NCBI GenBank assembly: GCA_022410635.1
Contig: JAJVDF010000347.1
Coordinates: forward strand, 1,092,739 to 1,156,738
DNA: 64,000 bases
Direction: 5' to 3'
Origin: Tretioscincus oriximinensis
Lineage: Eukaryota > Chordata > Lepidosauria > Squamata > Gymnophthalmidae
The position numbers were made by a program, and so were the translations under genes. Under the pieces are notes generated by a model. It was given only the letters and a program-made list of their open reading frames with translations, was not told where the DNA came from and did no database searches. Of the stretch, positions 47,728 through 60,924 are shown in pieces (the stretch's first letter is position 1; every line of letters starts with the position of its first letter).

Positions 47728-48649
47728 GAGAGGAGCGCTTCGCCCCGCCCCTTTGCTTCAAAGCCAATCATACTGTACTTCCGCCGCTTAGTGTCACATG
47801 TTCTAGAGTAGGGAGATCCCGTTGACTACAAGACCCAAAATGCAATTCGGGCGGGGGGGACTCCCTTAAATAAACAAACAGCGTCAGTGTCTCTCTGCGT
47901 GGCGGGGAGACAACTGGGGGAGCAGCGGCGCTTCTTAAGGCGATGCTGCTGCTAATGTGTTGCTTTCGGTTATGTAACATATTCTGCGATTTTCCACTTC
48001 GTGCGTCCTTTTTTCAGACAGTCCAGAGGAAGGGAATTCTTTCAAATGCCTGAGACGTTGCCACGGTGGCTGCTTCTGATGTCTAAAAATAACAAAATGT
48101 ACGAAATGGTGATGATCCGGCCAATAGACTAATCATTGATAAGCCCTTTCATTCGTTCAACTGCACGAAACAATATTTGATAATGCAAAAGTCCATACAT
48201 TTATAGATCCATAACTTCCCTCAAATGTTATTAATTACCGACTTCCGCTCTTGAAATGCACTAGCCCTATAAGTGTGCTTTAAAAAATGCCCACATGTTA
48301 TGCTAATAAACATATTCCTCAACCAAAGGCAGAAAAGTTGGTATAATATATTTGTAAAGACGTCTTCCCAGTGTACTACAAATGGATGTAGTGATTTAAT
48401 TAAGTTTTATTGGTCGTCGGATGGGTGGGTGTGGGGCTTGTTTTGTTGCTTTGTTGTGTGTGTGGTTTTTTTCTTTTACTTTTGGTATTTTTCAATTAAA
48501 TAAAATAGTTTAAGTGCTGCACCAAAAAGGCAAAAAAAAATTAAATTTCTGAACAAGGTCATGGGTACAGTTCTGACACGTCTTCAGAGAACTATATTAA
48601 ACCAGAAACAAAAACTGCCAGAACAGCACCCTGGACTCACAGGTGTTAA

Positions 48650-49470
48650 GATAAGAACATAAGAAGAGCCATCCTGGATCAGGCCACAGCCCATCAAGTC
48701 CAGCATTCTGTGTCACNCAGAGGCCCAGTCCGAACAGAGGAAAGCAGAATATGCTCCTGTTCATGACTCCCTGCAAATGGTATTTCAGGAGTCCTGCCTG
48801 TTGCTCCATCCTGGAGGCAGCATCCAGNCATCCATCCTAGTACCCATTTATACCCTTGGTGTGCACAAACCCGTCTAGTCCCGTCTTGAAACTATCCAAG
48901 CTGTTAGCTCTCACCACCTCTTCAGGAAGTAAATTCCACAGGCCGATGACCCTCTAGGTGAAAAAATACTTTCCTTTGTCTGTTCTCTTTTCTATCCAAG
49001 AGTTTTAAGGCGTGCCCCCTGGTCCTTGAGTGATAGAGAAAAGATTTTTTCTCTATTCACCCTGTCCATCCCATGCGTGATTTTGTACACTTCAATCAGA
49101 TCACCTCTCAAANGTTGCCTTTCGAGGCTGAAGAGGCCCAGACGTTGCAGCCTCACTTCGTAAGGGAGGTGCTCCACACCCTTGATCATTTTTGTTGCCC
49201 TTTTCTGCACCTTCTCCAGTTCCAAAATATCCCTCTTGAGATGTGGTGACCAGAATTGAACACAGTATTCCAAATGTGGCCTCACCACAGATTTATAAAG
49301 AGGCAAAACAACATTTGCTGACTTGCTTTTGATTGGTTGTATTATTACCTTAAGCAAACTTCCTAAATCATTTCTTATATTTTTGTGACTAGAGCACAGC
49401 CACGGTAAGATTNTATTTTTTCCATCCGATAACCTAATTATCTCTGAACAATTTTTACTCATCCCCTATC
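48650..49470 (-). mobile_element. CR1/L3-type LINE 3' end
   Basis: Same family as 58122-58830, with a longer ORF2 tail (HLEYCVQFWSPHLKRDILEL, PYEVRLQRLGLFSLER, RGDLIEVYKITHGMDRVNRE). Ends with CTTATGTTCTTATCTT at 48650. Contains Ns and substitutions. Confidence 0.92.
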
Positions 49471-50181
49471 TGCTTGATCATGTCAGTGATGTTAAGATCA
49501 TGCTCACCTTTCTTCTCTTGCTTGTGTTAGATTTCAAGCAATTTTTTCAGATTAATTAAAGATTTCAGCAGGATACAGACAACTGCTAAAATCAGAAGTA
49601 TATCAGCAGTGGGACTGCGACATGCAGGAGATAGCAATGCGGGAAAGAGAGATTGAATGAATGTACCATCCATGTTTGGTAATTTTGCTGGATTTATTTC
49701 TCATGAAAATACCCATGCAAAACTTGGATGAAAAACACACTGGATAAATGGATACTTACCAAGTTGTAGATGTTTTCACATTTATGATTTTTATACTAAT
49801 TTTATACCTGCTTGTAGTGAAAATGGCCATCTCCTAGCTGAGAAATTGAAATCAAAACCATGTCTTTTGTCATTCACCAGTGTCTGATTCTTTATGACCC
49901 CATGTCAGGCCCATGAAAACTTGTGTTCGTTGCTTTCACAACCAGTCTATTTTATTCTCTTCATTCCCTTCTTCTCTTCCTTTCAATCTTTTCCATAATC
50001 AGTCTTTTCTAATATGCTCAGAATATTTGAGTTTCTATTTCAGTATTAGGTGATCCAATGAATTATTTAGCACCATAATTTGAAAGTATCACTTATTCAA
50101 TGCTCAGGCAAATTGGTTTATGAATTAATTCTCACAGCCCTATGTTACTACTGGGATGTATGTGCTCTGGTTGGCAAGGTA

Positions 50182-50530
50182 ATAAGAACGTAAGAGAACC
50201 CCTGCGATATCTGGCCATAGCCCATTCAGTCCAGCATTCTGTCTCACACAGTGGCCTGCCAATTGCTCCTGGGCAGTCTCAAGCAGAAGAAAGCAAAACT
50301 TTCACTTATTCTTGTTATCCTGCAAATGGAATTTCAGGAATATTGCCTGTTCTCCCATACTAATAGTTACTGACACACCTGTCTTCCATCAATTTGTCTA
50401 ATTGTATCTTGAAGCTATCCAAACTGCTACTTACCACCTCCTTCTCAGGAAGTGAATTCCATAGACCAGTTGACACACTGGGTGAAAAAATACTTTCCCT
50501 TGTCTGTCCTAACTTTTCTACTCATCGTTT
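50182..50530 (-). mobile_element. Degenerate CR1/L3-type LINE 3' end
   Basis: Minus strand; recognisable blocks include the reverse of AAGAACGTAAGAGAACCCCTG, CAGCATTCTGTCTCACACAG and GAAGTGAATTCCATAGACCA. More diverged than its neighbours. Confidence 0.8.
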
Positions 50531-50636
50531 ATTGTATTTATTTGTTGCCTTATGAGTGGGTGACGGCAGCTCCCACGGCATCCTATTCAATCACCTCTAT
50601 TGGAGGTGATGAACAGGGGCTTTGTGCAGTTGTGTC

Positions 50637-51022
50637 CAGGGCTTTTTTTGTGGCGGAACGCGCCAGAACGCAGTACCGGCACCTTTTATTTAGGGGAGCG
50701 GGGCCGCCCCCCCCGCCCCCCCGCCTAAATAAAAGGTGCTGGTACTGCGGAGTTTAGGCGGGTGGGGTGGGGCGGTGGCGGCGGCAGGCTAACACCGCCC
50801 CCGCTAACGCNGCGCCCCCCCACCCCCACCCCGCCTAAATAAAAGGTGCTGGTACTGCNGAGTTTAGGCGGGCGGGGGCGGTGGTAGCGGCGGGTGGGCA
50901 GGTGGGCGGGCTAACACCGCCCCCGCTAACGCCGCCCCCCACCCCGCCCCCCACGGTACTAACNCCGCCCCCCCCTCGCCGGCGTTAGTACTGTCACCTT
51001 TTTTTGTGGAAAAAAAGCNCTG
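50637..51022. mobile_element. GC-rich non-autonomous hAT-type element with exact 8-bp TSD
   Basis: It begins CAGGGCTTTTTTTGTGG and ends with the inverse (CCACAAAAAAA-like, ...AAAAAGCNCTG). The 8-bp duplication gttgtgtc is perfect at 50629-50636 and 51023-51030. The interior is an extremely GC-rich array built from CCGCCTAAATAAAAGGTGCT and CTAACACCGCCCCCGCTAAC modules, several repeated. Confidence 0.88.
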
Positions 51023-51091
51023 GTTGTGTCTAATAGCGAACCAGTCACCACGAGGATTAGTCATAGATTATTTAAATCATATCTGTAAAGA

Positions 51092-51309
51092 GTATAAATG
51101 GATGGATGTCTGGATGTTGCCTCCGGGATGGAGCAACAGGCAGGACTCCTGAAATACCATTTGCAGGGAGTCATGAACAGGAGCATATTTTGCTTTCCTC
51201 TGTTTGGACTGCCCGGGTGCATCTGGTGGGCCTCTGTGTGACACAGAATGCTGGACTTGATGGGCTGTGGCCTGATCCAGTATGGCTCTTCTTATGTTCT
51301 TATGTTCTA
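51092..51309 (+). mobile_element. CR1/L3-type LINE 3' end
   Basis: Plus-strand copy: TTGCCTCCGGGATGGAGCAA, ACAGAATGCTGGACTTGATG, GGCCTGATCCAGTATGGCTC, tail TTCTTATGTTCTTATGTTCT. Very similar to the 58 and 62 kb copies, so young. Confidence 0.92.
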
Positions 51310-52659
51310 AGTCAATTTTTAAATTTTGAATATTCAGCAAGAAGGTTATGCGCTCAGGCATAGCCAGCTCTTGATTTTTAGGTTTTTGCTATCTGTGTGA
51401 ATTTTTTCCAGCTTTTGAATATAGCAGTTTCCTTAACGTTACCTTTTGTTTATATATTGGAATATGAATTTTCTCTGCTAAAAAAAGATGTGTTTTGTAT
51501 TTTTTCTTTTTTATGTTAATATATGTTAATTGGTTATTTATTGGCAATTATAAAAATTGCAGAGTTTTTAACTTAACCTTGTGTATCTGTGTGTTGAGAA
51601 ATGTACGTACTGTATATCCCAAACAGCAGAATCTGCTGCAAATTACACAAAATGGAGCTTAGATTGGGAGATTCTGGTGCTACAGCTACAAACCCATGCA
51701 TTCATTATAAATTGCATTACTCTGCATATATATTATTAATATTTTTTAAGCATCTACTTTGCTACAAATTCATCAACAAGCAAAAAACATTAGAAAGCAA
51801 CCCTGCCCTTATTCAATTGTTTTTCCCAATGGAAAGAGTTGCTATGACTACAACTGTACAATTGCTTGCAAGTTTTGCTTGTTTAAGGTTGACTTTTATA
51901 TGGGCACCATTGCTGCAGGGCATGCTTGAAGCTGCTTACTTTGATATTATCCCTCCCTTTTTCATGGCAGGGATAATGCAAATTACGTCTTGCTTAGAGA
52001 TGTTGCCTAGCAAAATCGTATTTGTAGCTTCCCTAACTTCTTGATGCTTAGAGACCAGCCAAATTCTGTGCTTCAGCTCACTCAGTACAAACATTGGGCA
52101 GAAAGAGAAGGCAATACCTTTCTATAAGGAGGATAAAAACATGTCAGACCATACTGTAGAACAGGTATACCACTCACAACCTCACCTTATTTTAATAGTC
52201 AAGCAGCTCAATACAACTGTGTTAAAAAAAACTTTCAAGAATAGATGAAAGCATTTTAACCTATTTTAAGTAGCTTGGAAATCTGGTATTGTACAAATCC
52301 AAGCCCAACCAATCCGAAGAAGAACACTTGTATTACCAACCACTGTACAAGAAGGTTGATGTTAACTGTCAACGGTGGGAGGAACATCAATTCCAGAAGG
52401 AACTGAAAAATCTTCCTTTTTAAGTCATTAGGCTGAGTTTTAAATTTACTTATAGCAACTGTCTTTCATTTATTTAAAATTATTTATATCCTGCCTTCAC
52501 CATTGGTCCCAGGACAGGTAACAAAAGATCAAAAAAATAAAAAACCCCATTAATAATACATTTAAAAAGATCCATACCCGTCATCCCACCCACCAACCNT
52601 GTATTTGGAGGGTATGACGCCCCTGGGCTGTGGAATTATTTGGGATTTCTCTGTGTCCG

Positions 52660-52760
52660 CAGATTTTGTGATGTCACTTCTGGGGTGGGACTGGAAGTGA
52701 TGTCACTTCCAGGGCGGGATCGGAAATTCCAGGTACCATTCCCAGAAGCAGGGGCCTGAA
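52660..52760. repeat. Short GC-rich repeat with mirrored GGAAGTGATGTCACTTCC
   Basis: TGATGTCACTTCTGGGGTGG is followed within 40 bp by the exact palindrome TGGAAGTGATGTCACTTCCA. The sequence looks like a fragment of an interspersed repeat. TGATGTCA resembles a CRE, but chance within a repeat is likelier. Confidence 0.45.
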
Positions 52761-54789
52761 ATGATACAATTTGTGATATCACTGTAGACCTCCGGACCAC
52801 CCTTTCCCTTATGAAATCAGGCTACAACATTTAGGCTTCTTCAGCCTCAAAGATGGCATTTAAGAGTTAATCTGATTTTAGAAGCTGTGTTTGTATCAGT
52901 TGCCAACCTTTGTTTAAATATTGCCAATGCGTATTACTGTGTTACTACATACTCATTCAAGAGAACTGCAACCCAGTATTACAGAATTATATTGTCTAGA
53001 AAAGAGCAGGACAGGAATGCTACATCTTTAATCGGTGTTGCCTACAATATAAGGTAACTCTAGTATTGGCCACTAGAGGAGATGGGTTTGAGGACTTGAG
53101 TCAAAGAGCTGCAATCTTTTGTGAAATATTGCAGCACTTTAAAAATTCCACTAAATTACTTCGTTTTTACATACATATTTGTGTTTGACTTTCAACAACT
53201 CACGTCTTTCTAAAACCCCTTAGTATTCTTGGGGTAATTTGCATGCCTTTTAACCACTCCTTTTAACATAAGGGTGATAACGTCTGCTACTTACTGAGCT
53301 CATATCCTATTTGAGAACTTCTCATAAGCAACCGATGGAGCAGATGTACTTCTAGGTGGTTCCAGTTGGAAGTTTCTCTTCTGTTTGATATAATCCCTGA
53401 AGAAAGGGATTTTTTTTTGTCCTGACCAATTTTGGCAGCAACAATGGAAAGAGATGGAGGTGTATGTATTCTGCAGTGAGATTTAAAACCATAGAGATAC
53501 TTTAGGATAATCAGAATTGGTATAGAAATCTCAGGATCTATCTTAAGTGTAATCATATTTGTGGGAAAGTACACACGATGGCAATCAGGTCTAGGAATCT
53601 AAATGCAACTCAGAAAGTCTAAGTAATGGTTGTGATACTTCAAACTCAACAAGGAATGTTACTAAATCAAAAACCTTATTTGAAAGATAAGAAAAATAGA
53701 AAAATAATTTAAAGACCTGCCTGCCTGCAGGTAGGACACCTAGCATTAATACTAATACATAAAGGCATAGCTAAATGCTGGGGGGTTCAAAGGATTCTGG
53801 GTGTAGTATAGGATTATTGGCTAGCGAAGAGAACAGGAAATGGGCCTACAGAAGTCAAAGGGTGACTCAACATAAAAACTAGCCAGCTAACAGGACAGAT
53901 GTTAGGTCGATAGCAAGGATGGAGAAAATCAGAAGGCTGTCATATAAGGAGAANTAGAAGGGTGAAGGCCAGCCATGCCAAGAGAAAGACACTAGGAGAA
54001 GTAGTAGTGAGAGGCCTAGTCAGGGGTAGCCCTCATGGCAATTGGCAAGAGATGATATAAAGATAATTTATTGGACAGGAGCAATAAGGGATAAATTTTG
54101 ATGAGTCATGGGACAAATAGCAAATAAAAAGGTGTGTTTTACAGTATTTAGTGTCACCCTTCATTGTAATGCCATGCTTCCATATGCTTGGTATCAACAA
54201 TGGGTCACCCAGCCTTTTTATTAATGATGATGCTATTTGTCTTAATAAACTGGCTGTCACCTTAAGGGTCTGTCTCTCTCTCAGTATAGAAGTATAGAAG
54301 TAAATCTCTCCCTGCTTCTGTATGTCAACTTGCTGAAACATAAGTGATGCATTGTGGAATGATTCAGCAAAAAAAATGTAAGTTACAATTTGAACAAGCA
54401 AAAACATGTCTCACCAGAAACTAACAGAAGAAACTACCAGAAAGCAAAGGAAATATACTGTACAATAATCCTAGGCTAGCAGCCACACAACCCAACAGTG
54501 ACTCATCAACAGGGATGATGCTAATGAATGGTAGACAAGGACAGATTAATGATCAACAGTAAACAAAGGGATAGAAGTAAAATCAATAAGCATCTATAAA
54601 TAGACCGAAAAAAGTCTAGGAGACTATTAATTTATCTTCCAGAAATCATGTACTCTGAAAATGGATATTATATCAATATCTGGANGCTCAGGTTTGAAGA
54701 GCCAGATGCATTTGTATATATTAATACAGTGTCCCACATAGNAATACTGCAACAAGCCTGGGATAACTTTGACAAAAACCTTGAAGTTT

Positions 54790-55098
54790 AATCATTAGCG
54801 GAGCCAGGCTCTTTGGGCCCCCAGGGCAGATAAAAGAAGGGACCCGCTTCTGCCTGTTTTCCTTAGCTCTTCTAAGCTCTTCAGGGGCGCATGGCTAGGT
54901 CTTTGATGTAATTACTGTTGGCATGTGGCGCAGTAATTAGCGTGTCAAAGACCCAGCCATGCAGCACTGAAGAGCTTAAAAATAATGTAAGGAAACCGGG
55001 AGGGAGGACCCAGGGTCACTAAGGGGCCCTTTCTAATGACCCAACATTTGGGGGGCCGTGGTGATGCCCTGGCTGGCACTATCATAGTTCCACCCCTA
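54790..55098. mobile_element. Inverted-repeat element in intergenic DNA
   Basis: An imperfect palindrome is centred near 54930. AGCTCTTCAGGGGCGCATGG, then TAGGTCTTTGA and AATTACTG, are mirrored by CAGTAATTA, TCAAAGACCCAGCCATGC and CACTGAAGAGCT. The outer parts are GC-rich (GGGCCCCCAGGGC, GGCCCTTTC). No family is recognised. Confidence 0.55.
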
Positions 55099-56256
55099 AG
55101 TTTAATAATAAAAACTTAATCACAGTTAATTTAATTCTTATTAATATAAAAAAAAATATTAATCAAAGGATACAAGGTAGGTCTGCAGCAGAATTTCAGT
55201 GAATAAACCAGAACAGAAATCCACGGGATATATTCGTTCTATGCATGTAATCTGTACTGTACATATGCAAAGTCATTTAAATGTAATTTAGTTATTAGCC
55301 AGCCAATGAAATATATGGTGTTTTTATTGTTGTTGCTAGAATTCATTGAGCTGTGGCCAGTTCTTATTTAATATGTGGGCAAAACTATGCAATTCTTTGG
55401 CAGGTGCTGAAGTGCTTTCCAATACACTGCTTTTCAGACAGATGTACTACTTCCTACTGAACTATAGCTATAAACCAACCCAAACAAATTGAGATACATG
55501 CACATCCACTGAAGTCTTTTGTTTTGAATTTTGTTCTCTTCCTTCCACTTTTTATCTTTGAAGCAATCTGTCTTTACCCTTTAATCAACGTTGAAAATTA
55601 AAGAGTAAATAGTCTCAAAATTCACTTTAAAGCTTGCAGAGCTAGGGAAAATATAATGTTCGACATTAATTAAGCTCCTAGGTACTTTGCAGTATTATTG
55701 TTTAGAATAGCTTTCTGTGTTCCGTTAAAGAATCCCTTGGGCTTTCTACCAATTACAGAGTTGTTTTACAAAGAAACATTACGTAAGGAGGACAGGAAGA
55801 TATTATTTTATAAACCTCTTAAGCAGATACAGCTCTCTGCAGATAGAGCAACCAACCTAACTGCCAAGGTACAAACTGTATTAAGGTTGAAATGCATATG
55901 CATTAATGTGTTACAATCTGCAATTCAATATCAACAAACTTATAATATAGTCTTCTTAAAATATTAAAATCTAGTAGATTATTATTTCATAACAAGATCC
56001 AGGCTCCCCACCCAATTTTCAAGTTGAAGTAGAGATATATACAAATCTTTATAACATCCTTTCTCAAGCATTTTAATTCTGACATGAATGTAATTATATA
56101 ATTCACTTTCTGCTCCTGGATCAGAAACAGATAATGCAGTTACAATGTGGTCATTCTGTGGTCTTGGTGAATAATTTTATAATAATGTTGATTCAATATA
56201 CAGTAATTATGGAAAAAGTAAAACCTTTATTACCATTATTTAGAAATAAAAATGAA

Positions 56257-56280
56257 GTCTGTCTGTCTGTCTAGACAGAC

Positions 56281-56321
<41 letters not shown>
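56257..56321. repeat. (GTCT)n-(AGAC)n-(AGAT)n compound microsatellite
   Basis: GTCTGTCTGTCTGTCT is followed by its inverse AGACAGACAG and then about eleven GATA units. The GTCT/AGAC part is itself palindromic around CTAG. Confidence 0.96.
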
Positions 56322-57324
56322 TTTGTTAATGTTAATATACTTTCTTGAACAAATATAGTGTACAGCTATGTTTATATAACTTTATACACTCTTTAATGCA
56401 ATTAATGGCTCAGACAAGAACTGAACCTAGGTAAATAAACTTGATTATATTTTTGAAATACTTATCAGAGGTTGACATACTTTGGGGGCATAATTAAAAT
56501 ATGTGAAACAAATGGTGTTCTTTGGTGTTCTCCCAAGAGCAGGGCTGGATATTATTGCAGGTCATAATAATAATATTATGTGGTGACACATAATTTGATC
56601 TGTTATGGATTCCTTTAGTAATAGCAAATCCACAACTTTGTTAGTTTTTTCACATGGGCCAGAGAAGTCCAATTGTTCCTAAAGTGTGTAATGAAGCATG
56701 ATAAAGTTATCATGCTATGTAATGTTCAATTTGAAGAAAGCCAAGAGACACCAAGGAGATGAACCTGAGATTGGTGTAGGGTGTTAACTTGCAGTATTAG
56801 GGTCAGTAGTATAACCCTTCTAGCATGCTAAACAATGGCTACACAAGGTTGTTCCAAATAATTCAACACTTTATATATGATATAGAATCAGGTGACAAGA
56901 GATCCAAATAATTTCAAACACTTCTTTATATATTGTACACTCAGACGACAGATCAGAATTTTTTTAGCAAGTTTAAAAGAAGCTGAATATGTGGAAAACA
57001 ATGTTCAAAGAAAATAGATAGGTCAGGATTGAAATACTGAAAAATGAGGAAAGATTTATGTGACTGGATTTAAGAAAAAGACAAAAGTTTTTGCAGATAA
57101 GATTATTGGAATTTGCATCCATCTATGTAAATCAATGACAATATCTGACAATATCTTGACAAACTTTAGGTATACATGGAATTCATCAGGNCACGATTTG
57201 ATGCCACATCACCCCCCAAGCACATCCTACATATTTGGGTTCTGAGTAGATTGTATCTGAGAAGTCAATTTGCATTCTGATTTTTCAGACATCTCCATCT
57301 CTACTAGTCCAATTCCTGGATAGG

Positions 57325-57835
57325 ACTGACTACGGTGATCCATGCTCTGATAACCTCCAGATTAAACTATTATAGCGCATTAAAATGTGGGGTTTTGCTT
57401 GGAAAAGATCCAGAAGCAGAATTAGGGCAGAATACAGTAGCTTGACTGCTGATGGGGAGGTATATTACATTAGTCCTGAAAGATCTACACTGGTTACCTA
57501 TTTGCTACCGATTAAAATGTTGATACTAATGTATACAACCCTAAACAATCTGGACCATGGTTATCTAAAGTTGCACTTTCTCTCATAAAGACCTGTCTGT
57601 GCATTGAGATCTCAAAGAAAATACCATATTTTGGTTCTTCCTCTTTTAGGCAAAGGACAGGGGCAGCAGGCCCTTTTATATGTGGCCTCCAGACTCTAGA
57701 GCAACCTTCCTCTGGAGACTTGCCAGATGCCTACATTTTATAGTTTTCAGCTCCTAGTTAAAANTTGTTTGGATTTTGGCATAGATCCAGTCCCGGCTGA
57801 ATCCAGTTTGGATGATTGTTGCCATCTAGGTTAGA
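57325..57835 (+). mobile_element. L2-type LINE ORF2 relic
   Basis: Broken frames follow the L2 ORF2 C-terminal order: ACTACGGTGATCCATGCTCT (leading to a DY..AL motif), CTACACTGGTTACCTATTTG (LHWLP-like) and CTCTAGAGCAACCTTCCTCT (WNSLP-like). Heavily mutated. Confidence 0.6.
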
Positions 57836-58093
57836 AATGGCCTTCAATATGTAATAACCAGCTGTGTTCCCATGAGAAACAGTATTATTATGTAACTTTT
57901 GCTTTAAGAGCATGCCCAACTATCAATATTATACTGTTGCTGTGAAGCACACAATTGTTGATTTTGCTCTGTGACTGAGGGATGCTTTGATTTGCTCTCT
58001 AGCTTTTTGTCCAATGACCTACAGATAAGCTTTGGATAAAGCTGGTCTTGACCATGGTCACTTAACTTATATGCATAAGTATGCATAACATAT

Positions 58094-59061
58094 GAGCCAC
58101 TTTAGTGTAGCAGTTAGGAATAAGAACATAAGAACATAAGAAGAGCCATACTGGATCAGGCCACAGCCCATCGAGTCCAGCATTCTGTGTCACACAAAGG
58201 CCCACCAGATGCACCTGGGCAGTCCGAACAGAGGAAAGCAAAATATGCTGCTCCTGTTCGTGACTCCCTGCAAATGGTATTTCAAAAGTCCTGCCTGTTG
58301 CTCCATCCCGGAGGCTACATCCAGACAACTATCTTAGTATCCATTTATACCCTTAGTGTCCATAAACCTGTCTAGTCCTGTCTTGAAACTATCCAAGCTG
58401 TTAGCTACCACTACCTCTTCAGGAAGTAAATTCCACAGGCCGATGACCCTCTGGGTGAAAAAATACTTCCCTTTGTCTGTTCTCACTTTTCTACCCAACA
58501 GTTTTAAGGAGTGCCCTCTGGTCCTTGTGTTGTGTGATAGAGAAAACATTTTTTCTCTATTCACCCTGTCGATCCCATGCATGATTTTGTACACTTCAAT
58601 CAGATCACCCCTCAAACGTCTCCTTTCAAGGCTGAAGAGGCCCAGACGTTGCAGCCTTGCTTCGTAAGGGAGGTGCTCCAGACCCTTGATCATTTTTGTT
58701 GCCCTTTTCTGCACCTTCTCCAGTTCCAAAATATCCCTCTTGAGATGTGGTGACCAGAATTGGACACAGTATTCCAAATGTGGCCTCACCACAGATTTAT
58801 AAAGAGGCAAAACAACATTTGCTGACTTATGGAATGTTGGACTCACATCTGGTAGTCTCCTGGTTCGATTCCCCACTCCTCCATGAAAGCCACCTGGGTG
58901 ACCTTGGGCCAGTCACAGTTCTTTGAAGTCTCTCAGCCCTACCTACTCCACAGGGCGTCTGTTGTGGAGAAAGCAACAAAAGCTACGTGCACCACCTTAT
59001 GGTTGGCCGCCCTGAGACCTTCAGGTATAGGGTGGGATACAAGTACAAATAAATAAATAAG
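58094..59061 (+). mobile_element. tRNA-derived SINE split by a CR1/L3 insertion
   Basis: The head GAGCCACTTTAGTGTAGCAG stops at 58121 and resumes at 58831 with TGTTGGACTCACATCTGGTA and box B GGTTCGATTCCCC, then a conserved GGTGACCTTGGGCCAGTCAC body and an (AAATA)n tail at 59061. The inserted LINE piece is flanked by ggaat. Confidence 0.88.
58122..58830 (-). mobile_element. CR1/L3-type LINE 3' end, ORF2 tail partly open
   Basis: The minus strand encodes the C-terminal part of a non-LTR ORF2 (YKSVVRPHLEYCVQFWSPHL, ELEKVQKRATKMIKGLEHLP, RLQRLGLFSLERRRLRGDLI), then an untranslated end closing with CTTATGTTCTTATGTTCTTA. It lies within a SINE; 5-bp duplication ggaat at 58117-58121 and 58831-58835. 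5'-truncated, as usual. Confidence 0.92.
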
Positions 59062-60891
59062 TGACCAGTATATATTCTTTACTTATTTTGCCTATGGACT
59101 CTGTATATATAATAAAGATTTCAGNCTTCCTATTGGAATATTTCCTCTGTGGAGCCTATTTTATTTCCAGTAAGAGAAGATATCTACTTGGTGAAGCAGC
59201 CTGTGCTTCAGAGTTCTGATGCTGTATTTTTACTCTGCTGAAATGGNTCAGAACTTACCCCAACAGGTTATAGACTTAGTTTATGTTTACTGAGAAAATG
59301 TTTCTTCACCAGATCTAATACTGGATCAGTACCAGAACAAACCCCGAACAAAACCTATCTTTATTTCCAGGATTCTTAGTTCCTTCTAGGATTTTTTTTC
59401 AGGAGAATGGAGAGTTACATTTCAAACATGTGTTAATAATTTGTACTTTTTTGAAGCCAGCTGCTCAAGAGCCCGACTTACCTAGCTTTGAAGTACCATT
59501 TCATGTCTCTTCAGTTTGCAGGTGATGATGCCTTCCATCTCTGGCAGGTAAAAGCTCCTGAGAGCTCTGGCAGGGGAGCCGGAATCCCCTTCCCGCCAAA
59601 GTCACAACCTCTGAAAAAGGGAGGGGAGATTAATAAAGTCATATGGAATGGGAAGTAGAAGAGGGGGNAGGGAGAGAGGGAACCGGAAAGACAGGAGAAA
59701 AACATGTGTAGGACACTGTCTCCATTAGTTTCCTTGACACCACCATGCAGTGTGTCCACCCTGAGCAGAGTCTTGATCAGATCTCNAACTGAGGTGTGGA
59801 CCTTTCCCTCTTTCCCCCCTCTGGCAGTCCCTCTCCCCAATGTTTCACTTCTCCCCAGGCTACACAGTTTTCGAGTGGACAGGGCAGGTGTGCAGTGGAC
59901 AGGCTAGAGACCCTGCCTGCAGTCTGGATAGATGGCACCAGCCATGGTACCCCGTGTTGCATCATGTTTGTGTCTGTTTACTATCTATTTCTGTCATACG
60001 CACTATCAGCTGCAGGTATGGTTGGAAACTAGAGGTTGTCATTATGGTGCACATGACAGAAATGGCCTGACTCCATCCCACATAAAGGTAAGCCATGGAA
60101 GGAGTGGAGTGAGGCAGGGCAAGAGGGAAGTGGGGAGAAAGAAGGGAGAAAAGTATAAATAAATAAATAATAAAAGAGAAAGGAGAGGAAGGGGAGCGGG
60201 GAAAGAGGGAAGCATTGTAGTAAATAAAAAAGCAAACAGGCGTTTTGCTGGTTTTTGTATAAATAAACAGATGAAAAATTCAGGCAAGAATTATCTTGAT
60301 TCAGGCGAAATGAAATGAATTTTAATAAGATTTACATCACATATAAATCTTGCTGGATGCTACAANTTAAAAAAGTATGTTAGTAAATCACACACGTCAA
60401 ACTAAATCTGAGCTCATGTTTTTTTTTTTTTTTAATATTGGCAGTTTGAAGTGAGGATATTGGAGAATCTGAATACTTTACACATTTTTCAAAATAAATA
60501 CAAAATTACCTGGTCCTTTAAGAAAAAACACAGGTTTTTTTCTTGTTATACAAACAAGACTGCATTGGAAAGGCAGTCTTTTCCATCCACAATTCCTTGG
60601 GGTGTAGTTAGAAATAATATTTTCTGGTAGGCAAAAACACATTTATACTGACAGAATGAAAACTAAGCTTTTTTCCTTATTCATGTACACACACACAAAA
60701 TCCTATTTCACATCTTTATTGTTATTCATATTTTACAATTTATTCATTTTTATTTCAATATTCCTTTCATCAAATATATTTTTTCTAGTGAAAATGGAAT
60801 TTAGCATTCAGATTTTAATATATTTTGCTTTCTTTTTGCAGATTGTTATGATGTATTTGTTAGAACGTTAAATGTGGGTTAACGTAGTGCC

Positions 60892-60922
<31 letters not shown>

Positions 60923-60924
60923 TA
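60892..60924. repeat. (TTTA)n microsatellite
   Basis: About eight TTTA units before GGCATGC. Confidence 0.95.

Noticed and set aside
48273..48503. Hydrophobic 76-codon frame near the UBP1 upstream region
   Set aside because: Driven by GT-rich low-complexity DNA (TGTGTGTGTGG); no similarity or splice signals.
51601..52044. 147-codon open frame as a possible gene
   Set aside because: No recognised domain, no splice context, ordinary intergenic composition; chance length is likely.
59700..60290. Cluster of overlapping open frames on both strands
   Set aside because: They overlap in several frames without family resemblance, and part is a GGGA/TTTCCC-rich tract.
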